Source of the DNA: Elusimicrobiales bacterium
GTDB taxonomy: Bacteria; Elusimicrobiota; Elusimicrobia; Elusimicrobiales; UBA9959
DNA length: 64,000 bases
Direction: 5' to 3'
Assembly (NCBI GenBank): GCA_028688015.1
Contig: JAQTZB010000003.1
Span: forward strand, 310,001 to 374,000
Shown: in pieces, positions 49,122-60,202 of the stretch
Position numbering within the stretch: the stretch's first letter is position 1
Layout: each line of letters starts with the position of its first letter
Translations under genes and position numbers: made by a program
Notes under the pieces: generated by a model
What the model was told of the DNA's origin: nothing
Seen by the model: only the letters and a program-made list of their open reading frames with translations
Database searches by the model: none

Positions 49122-50636
49122 ATGATACGACCTGAAGAGATCACTGAAATCATCAAAGGGCGGATAGAGAAGTTCATCCCCGAAGCGCAGCTGTCCGAGA
49201 CCGGGCAGGTGCTGCAGGTGGGCGACGGCATCTCCCGCATCTACGGCCTTAACGGCGCCCTGGTGGGCGAGCTGGTGGAGTTCGAGGGCGGCGTGTCCGG
49301 CATGGTGCTCAATATCGAGCGCGAGAATGTCGGCGCGGTCATCATGGGCTCCGACACCCTCATCAAGGAAGGCGACCGCGTGAAGCGCACCGGCCGCGTG
49401 CTGGAAGTCCCCGTCGGCCCCGAGCTGGTGGGCCGCGTGGTGGACGCCCTCGGCAACCCCATAGACGGCAAGGGCCCGCTGAACGCCAAAAAAAAGCGCC
49501 CCGTGGAGGTGATCGCGCCGGGCGTGGTGGAGCGCGCCCCGGTGAAGGAGCCGCTGCAGACCGGCCTGAAGGCCATAGACGCCATGATCCCCATCGGCCG
49601 CGGCCAGCGCGAGCTCATCATCGGCGACCGCCAGACCGGCAAGACCGCCGTCGCGCTCGACGCCATCATTAACCAGAAGAACGAGCCTGCCGACAAGCGC
49701 CCCATCTGCATCTACGTGGCTATCGGCCAGAAACAGTCCACCGTGGCCCGCGTCGCCAAGATCCTGGAGGACAACGGCGCGATGGAGTACTCCATCATCG
49801 TTTCCGCCTCCGCCTCGGACCCGGCGTCCATGCTGTACCTCGCCCCCTACACCGGCTGCGCCATCGGCGAGGAGTTCATGTGGAACGGCAAGCACGCGCT
49901 GGTCATCTACGACGACCTGTCCAAGCACGCGCAGAGCTACCGCCAGATGTCGCTGCTGCTGCGCCGCCCGCCCGGCCGCGAAGCCTACCCCGGCGACGTG
50001 TTCTACCTCCATTCCCGCCTGCTCGAGCGCGCCTGCAAGCTGTGCGACAAGAACGGGTCCGGCTCGCTGACCGCGCTGCCCATCATCGAGACGCAGGCCA
50101 GCGACGTGACGGCCTACATCCCGACCAACGTCATCTCCATCACCGACGGCCAGATCTACCTGGAGTCGAGCCTCTTCCATTCCGGCATCAAGCCCGCCGT
50201 CAACGTGGGCATCTCGGTGTCCCGCGTGGGCAGCTCGGCGCAGATCAAGGCCATGAAGCAGGTGGCCGGCCAGCTGCGCCTGGACCTGGCTCAGTACAAC
50301 GAGCTCGCGGCCTTTGCGCAGTTCGGCTCGGACCTCGACAAGGCCAGCATGGACCTGCTCAAGCGCGGCCAGCGCATGGTGGAACTGCTCAAGCAGGACC
50401 AGTACGCGCCGATGCCGGTGCAGGAGCAGGTGGCGGTGCTGTTCGCAGGGACGCGCGGCTACCTCGACGATGTAGAGCTGGAGAAGGTGAGGCATTTTGA
50501 GTCGGGGCTGGTGAAGTACCTGCGCGACGCCTACGCGAACCTCCTGGCCGATATCGCCGAGAAAAAACAGCTGGACCAGGCCCTGACCGACCGCCTGGCC
50601 GACGCGGTCACCGACTTTAAGAAAAAGTTCGCTTAA
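49122..50636 (+). CDS. atpA: F-type ATP synthase subunit alpha
   Basis: The 504 aa protein has the non-catalytic nucleotide site [13 protein letters not shown], the QxSTVARV segment and the ATP synthase signature region [14 protein letters not shown]. Full length. Unusually, the next gene is not atpG but an HldD-like epimerase 9 nt downstream. Confidence 0.97.
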   Translation: MIRPEEITEIIKGRIEKFIPEAQLSETGQVLQVGDGISRIYGLNGALVGELVEFEGGVSGMVLNIERENVGAVIMGSDTLIKEGDRVKRTGRVLEVPVGPELVGRVVDALGNPIDGKGPLNAKKKRPVEVIAPGVVERAPVKEPLQTGLKAIDAMIPIGRGQRELIIGDRQTGKTAVALDAIINQKNEPADKRPICIYVAIGQKQSTVARVAKILEDNGAMEYSIIVSASASDPASMLYLAPYTGCAIGEEFMWNGKHALVIYDDLSKHAQSYRQMSLLLRRPPGREAYPGDVFYLHSRLLERACKLCDKNGSGSLTALPIIETQASDVTAYIPTNVISITDGQIYLESSLFHSGIKPAVNVGISVSRVGSSAQIKAMKQVAGQLRLDLAQYNELAAFAQFGSDLDKASMDLLKRGQRMVELLKQDQYAPMPVQEQVAVLFAGTRGYLDDVELEKVRHFESGLVKYLRDAYANLLADIAEKKQLDQALTDRLADAVTDFKKKFA

Positions 50637-50645
50637 GAAGGGGCT

Positions 50646-51569
50646 ATGAAAAAGTACCTCGTCACCGGCGGCGCCGGGTTCATCGGTTCCAACATCGCCT
50701 TCGCCCTGGAAAAAGAGCGCAAGGCGAAAGTGACCGTGCTCGATAACTTCTCTTCTGGCCATTACAAGACCCTCGTCGGCTTCGGCGGCGACGTCGTGGC
50801 GGGGGACATCCGCGAAACGGGCTGGTTCGATAAGGTCGGCCCCGTGGACGCCATCCTGCACCAGGCCGCGATAGTGGACACCACCGTCAGCGAGCAGCGC
50901 GCGATGATGGAGGTCAACGTGGACGGCTTCCGCAACGTGCTGGACTTCGCCCTGAAGGCGGGCGTCAAGCGCGTGGTTTACGCGTCCTCGGCCGCCACCT
51001 ACGGCAACGGCAAATGCCCCATGCACGAGGGCAGCGTGCCCGAACCTGAGAACGTCTACGGCTTTTCCAAGGCCATCATGGACAACGTCGCCATGGCCTT
51101 CGCGGCGGCCCACAAGGACATGACCATCGTCGGGCTGCGCTATTTCAACGTCTTCGGCCCGCGCGAGTACTACAAGGGCAAGATGGCCAGCATGGTCTTC
51201 CAGCTCTACAACCAGATGAAGGCCGGCAAGCGCCCGCGCGTCTTCAAGTTCGGCGAGCAGGTGCGCGACTTCGTCTACGTCAAGGACATCGTGCGCGGCA
51301 ACCTGAACGCCCTCGACGCCGAGCGCTCCTGCGTCTGCAACCTGGCCTCCGGCCGGCCCGGCAACTTCAACGAGGTTATAGAGGCGCTGAACAAGGCCCT
51401 GCATACCGACCTCGCCCCCGACTATTTTGACAACCCGTACGGCTTCTACCAGAACAAGACCCACGCCGACCTGCGGCAGGCCAAGGCCCTGCTGAACTAC
51501 CGGCCCGAGTGGGGCCTGGCCGACGCCATAGCGGATTACGTGAAGATCCTGGAGAAGGCGAAGATCTAA
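50646..51569 (+). CDS. HldD/RfaD-like NAD-dependent sugar epimerase inside the ATP synthase operon
   Basis: The 307 aa extended short-chain dehydrogenase has the NAD-binding GGAGFIGSN, YASSAATYGNG, and the catalytic YGFSK. The block RYFNVFGPREYYKGKMASMVF, and then RDFVYVKDIVRGNL, match ADP-L-glycero-D-manno-heptose 6-epimerase (HldD), which makes the heptose precursor for lipopolysaccharide core. It sits between atpA and atpG with gaps of 9 and 4 nt and in the same direction, so it must be co-transcribed with F1 genes. This is an atypical gene order; no link to ATP synthesis is known. Confidence 0.85.
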   Translation: MKKYLVTGGAGFIGSNIAFALEKERKAKVTVLDNFSSGHYKTLVGFGGDVVAGDIRETGWFDKVGPVDAILHQAAIVDTTVSEQRAMMEVNVDGFRNVLDFALKAGVKRVVYASSAATYGNGKCPMHEGSVPEPENVYGFSKAIMDNVAMAFAAAHKDMTIVGLRYFNVFGPREYYKGKMASMVFQLYNQMKAGKRPRVFKFGEQVRDFVYVKDIVRGNLNALDAERSCVCNLASGRPGNFNEVIEALNKALHTDLAPDYFDNPYGFYQNKTHADLRQAKALLNYRPEWGLADAIADYVKILEKAKI

Positions 51570-51573
51570 ACCT

Positions 51574-53911
<2,338 letters not shown>

Positions 53912-53912
53912 T

Positions 53913-54338
53913 ATGGAAAAGAAGCGCCTGCTGCTCACGATAGTCACTCCGGAGAAGACCGTCCTCACGGACAAGCCGGTGGACTTCGTCACCATCCCCG
54001 CCGCCGGCGGCGAGATGGGCGTGCTGCCCGGCCACGCGCCGCAGGTGGCGCAGCTGCGGGAAGGCGTCATGCTTTACCGCGACGGCCACCAGAAGGAGGT
54101 CTTCGCCGTCCTCAACGGCTTCGCGGAGATCTTCCGCGACCGGGTGCTGGTGCTGGCCGAGGCAGCGGAGCTGGCCAAGGAAGTCAGCGAGGAGCGGGCG
54201 CGCCAGGCCTACCAGCAGGCCAAGCAGGCGCTGGCCATGCGCGGGGCGGATATGGACCTCGACGAGGCTACCGCCTCGCTGCGCCGCGCCGCGGTACGCA
54301 TGAAGGTGGCCGAGTTCCGCCGCAAGCACAAGATGTAA
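53913..54338 (+). CDS. atpC: F-type ATP synthase subunit epsilon
   Basis: The 141 aa protein starts directly after atpD. The N-terminal beta-sandwich (LLLTIVTPEKTVLTDKPVDFVTIP, GEMGVLPGHAPQV) and C-terminal helical hairpin (SEERARQAYQQAKQALA, AVRMKVAEFRR) are complete. Last gene of the operon; a terminator follows. Confidence 0.95.
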   Translation: MEKKRLLLTIVTPEKTVLTDKPVDFVTIPAAGGEMGVLPGHAPQVAQLREGVMLYRDGHQKEVFAVLNGFAEIFRDRVLVLAEAAELAKEVSEERARQAYQQAKQALAMRGADMDLDEATASLRRAAVRMKVAEFRRKHKM

Positions 54339-54360
54339 GCGCCTCCAAAGCGCCAAAAGA

Positions 54361-54397
54361 GACCGCCCGGTAACAATACCCGGGCGGTTTCTTTTTA
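54361..54397 (+). terminator. Intrinsic terminator of the ATP synthase operon
   Basis: A 9-bp stem (54362-54370 with 54380-54388) is followed by TTCTTTTT. Confidence 0.85.
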
Positions 54398-54403
54398 TAG
54401 CTA

Positions 54404-54744
54404 GCGGCCTGCCGCAGGGGGGGCCGCGAGAAGCCCAGTCGGGGCCAGCAGGGGAGGGGCCCCGTGCTCCTGGGCAGAGGGGAACCGTTGCGCGGTTCCC
54501 CCCGCCCTTTGGGAATTTAAGGGCGGGGCCCCCCTCCCCAAAGTCGCACGGAACCCCTCCCCTGCCGTCCCCTCCGTATATTTGTCAGTACTACCACAAG
54601 CGAGCAACCAGCGGAGACCGCAGGGGGTAGGGTTAGCAAAACCTTCATGAGCCCGACGCTTGCGTAAGCGCGGAGGGCGAATGATGAGCGAGGCCACGGT
54701 GTGGCCGAGCGCGTTTTGCGTTCCTACCCCCTGCGGTAGGCCGC
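54404..54744. repeat. Palindromic MITE-like element or structured RNA with terminal inverted repeats
   Basis: The ends match as inverted repeats over 17 of 18 bases (54404-54421 and 54727-54744). Inside are many perfect stems: GCAGGGGAGGGG (54448-54459) with CCCCTCCCCTGC (54553-54564); GGGGAACCG/CGGTTCCCC (54479-54487 with 54493-54501); CCGCCCTT/AAGGGCGG (54502-54509 with 54518-54525); CCGCAGGGGGTAGG (54618-54631) with 54723-54736; and GGCCAC/GTGGCC (54692-54697 with 54701-54706). A minus-strand frame runs through it but looks incidental. No clear target-site duplication is seen. Confidence 0.65.
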
Positions 54745-54813
54745 CACCCACGAGCGCCTCCCAACTGGCCTCATAGCAGTTCCATGAAAAAAATTAAAAA
54801 ATAAGAATTGAAA

Positions 54814-55518
54814 TTACTTAACTGCGGTGTGGACGGCGACGGCGCCGGGAAAGAGGGGGGTGGCTTTTACGCCGGAGAAGCCGGCCTCGGAGAGGAGCGC
54901 GGAGAAGTCGGCGGCGCGGTAGAAGTTCAGGATGGTGTTGAGCAGGAAGAGGTAGGAGGGCCTGCTCTTCGGCGAGAGCAGGTTCAGCAGGCCGATGGCG
55001 GCTTTGACGTAAACGCGCATCAGCAGCCAGATCAGCGGGTTCTCCGGGCGCGTGGTCTCGACGTTGAGGAAGACGCCGCCCGGCTTCAGCACCCGGCGGA
55101 ACTCGCGCAGCGCGGCCAGCAGTTTTTCGCGGTCCAGGTTGAGGTTGCGGGTGGCGAAGGAAATGGTGACGAGGTCGAAGGCGGCGTCCGGGAACGGCAG
55201 TTCTTTGGCCTCTGCGCGCACGAAGGTCAGTTCCGGCGCGCGCTTCGCGGCCGAAGAGAGCATGGCTTCGCTGAGGTCTGCCCCGGTGAGGTGCAGGGAG
55301 GGTCCGAAAGTCCTCCGGAGGGCCAGGCAGAAGTCGCCGGTGCCGCAACAAGCGTCCAGCGCGCCCCGGGCGCCCGGGGCTGCCGCGCGGGCCAGGGCGG
55401 CAGCCCGGCGGCGCCAGTATCTGTCGAGGCCGAAGGTCAGGAAGGAGTTGGCTGCGCCGTAAAAAAGGTAAATGCCGTCATAAAACCCGGCGATAGCCAG
55501 CTCTGTTTTAGACGGCAT
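54814..55518 (-). CDS. UbiE/MenG-like quinone methyltransferase
   Basis: The 234 aa protein has the family opening with GLDRYWRRRAAAL after an N-terminal aromatic stretch (FYDGIYLFYGAANSFLTF). The SAM-binding ALDACCGTGDFCLAL, LTGADLSEAMLSSA and PFPDAAFDLVTISFATRNL follow. C-methylation of demethylmenaquinone or a ubiquinone precursor is the expected reaction. The later part (PLIWLLMRVYVKAAIGLL) departs from typical UbiE, so another substrate is possible. It lies alone next to the palindromic element. Confidence 0.78.
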   Translation of the reverse strand: MPSKTELAIAGFYDGIYLFYGAANSFLTFGLDRYWRRRAAALARAAAPGARGALDACCGTGDFCLALRRTFGPSLHLTGADLSEAMLSSAAKRAPELTFVRAEAKELPFPDAAFDLVTISFATRNLNLDREKLLAALREFRRVLKPGGVFLNVETTRPENPLIWLLMRVYVKAAIGLLNLLSPKSRPSYLFLLNTILNFYRAADFSALLSEAGFSGVKATPLFPGAVAVHTAVK

Positions 55519-55543
55519 TTAGGACCGAAGAAAAAACGCGGAA

Positions 55544-55717
55544 CTACTTTTTCTCTTCTTTGTTGTCGTTCTCGGCCACGAACTTCTTGATGTCCTCGAT
55601 CCCCTCGATGATGAGGCGGGCCTTGGAAAGGCCGAAGGAGAACGGGTATTTGTCGTTCTCATTGCGCTTGAGTATCAGGACGGGCTGGCCTTTGTATTCA
55701 GTTCTTTCTACGATCAT
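55544..55717 (-). CDS. Small conserved-looking protein of unknown function
   Basis: The start at 55717 is preceded by GGAGG at good spacing and gives 57 aa: MIVERTEYKGQPVLILKRNE and then NDKYPFSFGLSKARLIIEGI, ending in a charged tail. It reads as a small beta-rich protein. Promoter, ribosome site and codon use support a real gene. No function is evident. Confidence 0.75.
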   Translation of the reverse strand: MIVERTEYKGQPVLILKRNENDKYPFSFGLSKARLIIEGIEDIKKFVAENDNKEEKK

Positions 55718-55764
55718 GATCTTCCTCCACGCGCTTGCCCCCCTTGGGGCGCGCTTAAGCCCTA

Positions 55765-55794
55765 ATAATAGCACAAACAAAACGGGCTTTTCAA
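55765..55794 (-). promoter_or_regulatory. Promoter of the small protein gene
   Basis: On the minus strand TTGAAA (55794-55789), 18 nt, TATTAT (55770-55765), about 48 nt before the start at 55717. Confidence 0.6.
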
Positions 55795-55875
55795 TAATAA
55801 TATAATTTATTCATATTTATAAATCAAGGGGCGGCCTTTTGACGGGCCGCCGGCATTCTTTGTAAGATTCGAATT

Positions 55876-56397
55876 ATGGGGAAAAAAGAACTGTTCTGGG
55901 AGCTGGCCACCAAGGCGGTAAAGACGCTGGTGGCCCTTTTTACGCTGTTCGCGATAGGCTATTTCGTGGAGCGCCTGCCTTTCGCCCAGTCGCTGCCTTT
56001 CATAAGTCAGAAACTGCCGGTCAGCGTGTTCCTGAACGCTGTGGTTTCGCTGCTGGCGGTCGTGGTCTTCATCCGGTTCGGGGTGGAGGCTTCGCCCTGC
56101 GCCGACGGCATCATGGATTTCATGCCCGGCGCGGGCAAGTTCTCCCGCAGCGTGGTGAAGATCCTCGCGCTGCTCTTCTCCTATTTCGCCTTCAAGCCGG
56201 CCGTGGCGCCGTTCATGGAGGATTACGAGTGGGCCTACGAGGCGCTGTTCCTGGGCTTCACGCTCTTTTACCTGGTGCGCGCGGGCCTGCACCTCTACGC
56301 CGCCAGCGAGAACATCAGCAAATTCCTCGTCGAGGCGCTGCGCCAGCCGGTGCCGGCGGTCAAGCCGCCGGGGGGACCGCCTGAAAAGCGGCCGTAG
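55876..56397 (+). CDS. Integral membrane protein of unknown function
   Basis: The 173 aa protein has about four hydrophobic helices (LVALFTLFAIGYFV, VFLNAVVSLLAVVVFI, ILALLFSYFAF, ALFLGFTLFYLVRAGLHL) and a Pro-rich tail (PAVKPPGGPPEKRP). A short AT-rich stretch precedes the start; no clear ribosome site is seen. No family is recognised. Confidence 0.6.
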   Translation: MGKKELFWELATKAVKTLVALFTLFAIGYFVERLPFAQSLPFISQKLPVSVFLNAVVSLLAVVVFIRFGVEASPCADGIMDFMPGAGKFSRSVVKILALLFSYFAFKPAVAPFMEDYEWAYEALFLGFTLFYLVRAGLHLYAASENISKFLVEALRQPVPAVKPPGGPPEKRP

Positions 56398-56439
56398 CCG
56401 GAGGGGCGGGGCGACCCGCCCTTTTTCTTTTACCGAAGA

Positions 56440-57363
56440 TTACAGGGGGATGGCGGCGGAATGCGACGCGGCCGAAGCGGCCGCGTTCTTGAGAAGCTTT
56501 ACACAATAGCGCGCGTTGCGCAGCCCCGAGCCAGGCGGCAGCTCCCCGTCTATTTCCCTTCTGAAGCGGTCCAGCTCCGCCTTGAGCCAGGCGGGCCGGG
56601 CCTCTCCGGGCGCGGCGCCGTCCGAGAGCTGCAGGTCTTCCGCCGGGAGGCCGCGGGGCTCCAGGCGCAGCGCGGCGCCGTCGAGCTCCAGCGCGCCAGC
56701 GCTGCCGGCCGCCGAGACGCGCAGGCGTGGCTTCGCGGCTCCGCCTGCCAGGTAGATAAAGCCGTCGCCGCGGCCGAAGTGCACGTGGAAAGCGGCGGAG
56801 TCGCCCGGCGTCAGGCGCGCTTCTACGGCTGCGGGCGGGCGGCGCACGGCGCCCAGCAGCAGCGAGGCCGCCTGCCAGGCCTCCGGCGAGGCCGTCCAGT
56901 CGGCAGGTCCCGGCCAGGCCAGCTCAAGCCGCGCCAGCGCGAAGGTCACCTCACCGGCCAGGCCGCGCGTGATCGCCTTTTCCAGCGCTCGGCACGACGG
57001 GGAATGCTCCCACGGCTGGGAGGCGAAAAGGACGCGGCCGGCTTTCTCGGCGGCCCCGCGCAGTTCTTCCAGTTCGGTGGTGGACCGGCAGAAGGGGGGC
57101 TCGCAGAAGACGTGGAGGCCCCGCGTCAGCGCGAGCTGCGCGGCCCGGAAGCATTCCCCCGGCGGCAGGCTGATGGCCGCGGCCTGGAGGCCGGGCTCCG
57201 AGAACAGCTCTTCCGCGCTCGCCCGCGCCGCGCCGGCAGGGAGGGAAAGAACGCCGCGGCCGGGGGCGGGGCAGTAGGCCGCGATATCCAGGCCGCCGGC
57301 CGCCAGCGCGCCGGGCCCGGGGCCGAAAGCGTCCGCGCCTCCCAGGAAAGCTGTTTTTAGCAT
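56440..57363 (-). CDS. Divergent Gfo/Idh/MocA-like oxidoreductase
   Basis: The 307 aa protein has the N-terminal Rossmann start (MLKTAFLGGADAFGPG) and the GLHVFCEPPFCRSTTELEEL region. In the family this reads EKP, with Lys in catalysis; here it is EPP, and the glycine motif is irregular. The C-terminal half is beta-rich (DGFIYLAGGAAKPRLRVS, GALELDGAALRLEP). Loss of the Lys suggests a non-catalytic or changed protein. GC content is very high. Confidence 0.65.
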   Translation of the reverse strand: MLKTAFLGGADAFGPGPGALAAGGLDIAAYCPAPGRGVLSLPAGAARASAEELFSEPGLQAAAISLPPGECFRAAQLALTRGLHVFCEPPFCRSTTELEELRGAAEKAGRVLFASQPWEHSPSCRALEKAITRGLAGEVTFALARLELAWPGPADWTASPEAWQAASLLLGAVRRPPAAVEARLTPGDSAAFHVHFGRGDGFIYLAGGAAKPRLRVSAAGSAGALELDGAALRLEPRGLPAEDLQLSDGAAPGEARPAWLKAELDRFRREIDGELPPGSGLRNARYCVKLLKNAAASAASHSAAIPL

Positions 57364-57415
57364 GGCTACATTTAAGCAAAAAACAGCGGGCCGCGGCCTC
57401 CCCCTAAATATCCTG

Positions 57416-57444
57416 TTGACTTGTTGTTGCTTTCCTTGTAATAA
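57416..57444 (+). promoter_or_regulatory. Promoter of the pilMNOPQ operon
   Basis: TTGACT (57416-57421), 17 nt, TAATAA (57439-57444). A second -10-like TATACT lies at 57464-57469. The AT-rich tract contrasts with the surrounding DNA; the leader is about 90 nt. Confidence 0.6.
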
Positions 57445-57539
57445 TTATTTAATATAAATGCTCTATACTGTGTAAGGCCGCGCAGAAACGCTGAGTAAGT
57501 GGTCGAGCGGCCCGGGGGCCGGAGGGTTTTTAAATCTAG

Positions 57540-58649
57540 ATGCTTTCAAACCTGGTAAAAATGCTGTTCCCGCCTAAGGACGTCATAGGCATAGACATCG
57601 GGAACTACGCCGTAAAAATAGTCTGCTTCGGAGAAGAGAAGAAGGTCCTCAAGCTGAAGGACTGGGGCTACATCCCTCTCTCGATCAAGGCCGACGTCCC
57701 GCCCGAAGAGAGAAAAGCCATCATCTCGCAGGAGATCAAGACCTACATCAAGAAGAAGAACCTGCAGGCCAAGTACGCCGCCGCCTCCATTTCCGGCAAC
57801 GCGGTCATCGTCCGCTACGTCAAGCTGCCCAAGCTCACCCGCAAGGAGCTGGACCTCACGATAGCCGTCGAGGCCGAGCCTTTTATCCCCTTCGACATCA
57901 AGGATGTCAACCTCACCTACAGCATCCTCAACGACGCGCCCGAGGAAGGCGAGCCCAAGATCGACACCGTGCTGGTGGCCGCCAAGCGGGAGGCCGTGCA
58001 GGACAAGATAGACATCATCTCCGGCGCCGGCCTCGACCCGCTCATCATCGACGTGGACTCCTTCGCGCTGGAAACCCTCTACGACCGCCTCGCCCCCAAG
58101 GGCGAGAACAATTCCGTGCTGCTGCTCAACATCGGGCAGAAGGTCACCAACCTCTCCATCATCACCGCCGGCGTCACGCGCGTCGTGCGCGACATCTTCA
58201 TCGCCGGCGCCACGCTGGACAAGGCCATCGCCAAGGCGCTCAAGACCGACGTCGGGGCCGCCGACGCGCTGAAGAAAAGCCGCGTCGTGCTGGTAACCGA
58301 CGAGGACAAGGAGGCCGCCATCGAGGCCTTCGACCGCGAGGGCATAGCCGCCTCCAGGGCCGTCTCCGGTGTGCTCAAGGACCTCTATACCGAGGTTTCC
58401 CGCTCCATCGACTTCTACCTCTCGCAGGGCGTGGAACATTCCATCTCCAAGATACTGCTTTCCGGCGGCGTGTCCAACCTCGGCAACGTCGGCAAGTTCC
58501 TCTCCTCGGAATTCAAGGTGCCCGTCGAGGTGATCAACCCGCTCGCCTTCCTGCCCGAAATGCCCAAGAACCTGCCCAAGGACGTGCTGCCCTCCCTGGC
58601 CGTGGCCGCGGGCCTGGCGCTGCGCAAAATGAAGGACTGGGAAGAATGA
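57540..58649 (+). CDS. pilM: Type IV pilus assembly ATPase-like protein PilM
   Basis: The 369 aa actin-like protein starts MLSNLVKMLFPPKDVIGIDIGNYAVKIV. It has the phosphate loops typical of PilM/FtsA-type folds (IGIDIGNYAVK, LLLNIGQKVTNLSI, ILLSGGVSNLGNVG). It forms the cytoplasmic part of the pilus alignment complex and binds the PilN tail. The ribosome site GGAGGG lies further upstream than usual. It overlaps pilN by ATGA. Confidence 0.92.
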   Translation: MLSNLVKMLFPPKDVIGIDIGNYAVKIVCFGEEKKVLKLKDWGYIPLSIKADVPPEERKAIISQEIKTYIKKKNLQAKYAAASISGNAVIVRYVKLPKLTRKELDLTIAVEAEPFIPFDIKDVNLTYSILNDAPEEGEPKIDTVLVAAKREAVQDKIDIISGAGLDPLIIDVDSFALETLYDRLAPKGENNSVLLLNIGQKVTNLSIITAGVTRVVRDIFIAGATLDKAIAKALKTDVGAADALKKSRVVLVTDEDKEAAIEAFDREGIAASRAVSGVLKDLYTEVSRSIDFYLSQGVEHSISKILLSGGVSNLGNVGKFLSSEFKVPVEVINPLAFLPEMPKNLPKDVLPSLAVAAGLALRKMKDWEE

Positions 58650-59197
58650 TAAAGATAAACCTCATTCCGCCCGAGTACATAGCCAAGATCAACCGCAAGG
58701 TGGTGATCGCGAAGGTGGTGCTGGGCGTAGTCGTGTCCGCCGCCGTCATCATGCTCGTGTCCAGCTGGCATTTCGGGCGCTCCAAGCGCCTGGAGATGCG
58801 CCTCGCCGACCTGGAAGCCGAGATGGTCATCCTGCAGAAGGACGTCGACCGGGTCAAGGAGATCGAGAAGCAGATCGCCGAGGTGCAGAAGTACCTGGAC
58901 TCCATCAACAGCATCAACAAGAACCGCTTCGTTTACACCAGCTTCCTGCAGGACCTGGTCAGCGACCTGCCCGGCACGATCTGGTTCGGCAACGTCAATA
59001 CTACCCTGGCCGGCAGCGTGGTGAGCGTCAGCCTGACGTTAAACTCCAACTCCGCCTATGACCTGGCCTACTGGCTGAACTCGCTGGAGACTTCAGGCCC
59101 GTATAAGGACGTGACGATAGGCAATATCGCGGTCAGCGAGACCGAGATGGGCAAGAGGTTCACGGCCCCGCTGACGATGAAGTATAACTACAGGTAG
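58646..59197 (+). CDS. pilN: Type IV pilus inner-membrane protein PilN
   Basis: The 183 aa protein has the conserved cytoplasmic start MIKINLIPPEY that docks into PilM, one transmembrane helix (VVLGVVVSAAVIMLVSSW), a coiled coil and a periplasmic ferredoxin-like domain. It sits between pilM (overlap) and pilO (3 nt). Confidence 0.92.
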   Translation: MIKINLIPPEYIAKINRKVVIAKVVLGVVVSAAVIMLVSSWHFGRSKRLEMRLADLEAEMVILQKDVDRVKEIEKQIAEVQKYLDSINSINKNRFVYTSFLQDLVSDLPGTIWFGNVNTTLAGSVVSVSLTLNSNSAYDLAYWLNSLETSGPYKDVTIGNIAVSETEMGKRFTAPLTMKYNYR

Positions 59198-59200
59198 ACT

Positions 59201-59749
59201 ATGGCCAACATACAGCTTACCAAGGAGCAGATGGGACAGATCGGCGCCGGCATCCTGTTCGGCGGCCTGTTCATCGGCCTCTACGTCTTCTACTTCTGGA
59301 TCCCCTACGCCAAGATGATAGAGGAGAACACCGCCAAGGTCGAGGTGATGAACCGCGACATCGAGAACGCCAAGCGGCAGAAAGCCAAGTACAAGGACCT
59401 CGAGGGCAAACTGGTGAGCCTCAAGCTGGAGAAAGAGGCCGCCGTGAAGAAGCTGCCCAGCGAGAAGAAGATCCCCGACCTAATCCGCACCGTGACCCGC
59501 CTCAGCAGGAAGTACCGGGTGAACGTCATGGCCATCAATCCCACGGGCCAGAGCAAGGTGGAGTACTTCACCAAAGTGAATTACCTGATCACGGTCCGCG
59601 GCAACTATCACGACCTTGGGCGCTTCCTGACCGCGCTGGGTCTGGAGGAGCGCATCCTGACCTCCGAGAACCTCATCATGAGCGCGGCCGGGGGGGACAG
59701 CTCCGTCAGCGCCAGCTTCGTCCTGGCGGCCTACCAGTATAACGGGTAA
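59201..59749 (+). CDS. pilO: Type IV pilus inner-membrane protein PilO
   Basis: The 182 aa protein has one helix (IGAGILFGGLFIGLYVFYFWI), a coiled coil (MIEENTAKVEVMNRDIENAK onward) and a periplasmic domain with VNYLITVRGNYHDLGRFL. It pairs with PilN to link PilM and PilP. Confidence 0.9.
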   Translation: MANIQLTKEQMGQIGAGILFGGLFIGLYVFYFWIPYAKMIEENTAKVEVMNRDIENAKRQKAKYKDLEGKLVSLKLEKEAAVKKLPSEKKIPDLIRTVTRLSRKYRVNVMAINPTGQSKVEYFTKVNYLITVRGNYHDLGRFLTALGLEERILTSENLIMSAAGGDSSVSASFVLAAYQYNG

Positions 59750-59752
59750 ATC

Positions 59753-60202
59753 ATGACACAGCTCTTAACCGTCCTCCTGCTCTCTTGCGCGGCGCCCGCC
59801 GCGGCGCAGGTGCAGGTTTCCACTCACGCGCTCACCGTGGAGCAGGCCTATAAGCCCGCCAATACCCGCGACCCGCTGGTGGCCTCCACGGTCTACGGCG
59901 ACCAGAAGGGGACCGGCGAGCACAAGAAGGCCGCCGCCTCCGACACGAAAGGCCAGTCGGTGGAGAAAGGAACCTTCAGCGTCTACGGCCTCAAACTTAC
60001 CGGCATCATGGAGGACTCGCGCGGCCGCGAGGCCCTGTTCCGCGACGCCGCCGGGGCGGTCTACACTCTGAAGGCCGGCCGGCTCACAGATTCCAAAAAG
60101 AAAACCGTGCCCGGCGTTTCCGGGATAGTGAAGGGCAAGCAGGTAACCCTGATGACCGAAGACAAGAAAGTGCTCCATCTTAACCTGCGGGAGAACGAAT
60201 GA
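59753..60202 (+). CDS. pilP: Type IV pilus protein PilP
   Basis: The 149 aa protein has a signal peptide (LTVLLLSCAAPAAA; the Cys could be lipidated) and a linker beginning with TRDPLVASTVYG. A small beta domain follows (FSVYGLKLTGIMEDSRGREA, AVYTLKAGRLTDSKK). It joins the PilNO complex to the PilQ secretin. Overlaps pilQ (ATGATGA). Confidence 0.87.
   Translation: MTQLLTVLLLSCAAPAAAQVQVSTHALTVEQAYKPANTRDPLVASTVYGDQKGTGEHKKAAASDTKGQSVEKGTFSVYGLKLTGIMEDSRGREALFRDAAGAVYTLKAGRLTDSKKKTVPGVSGIVKGKQVTLMTEDKKVLHLNLRENE

Noticed and set aside
54404-54744. Integron attC site or short protein gene on the minus strand
   Set aside because: The GTTRRRY/RYYYAAC core pair of attC is not found. The minus-strand frame is interrupted by strong palindromes and has no ribosome site.
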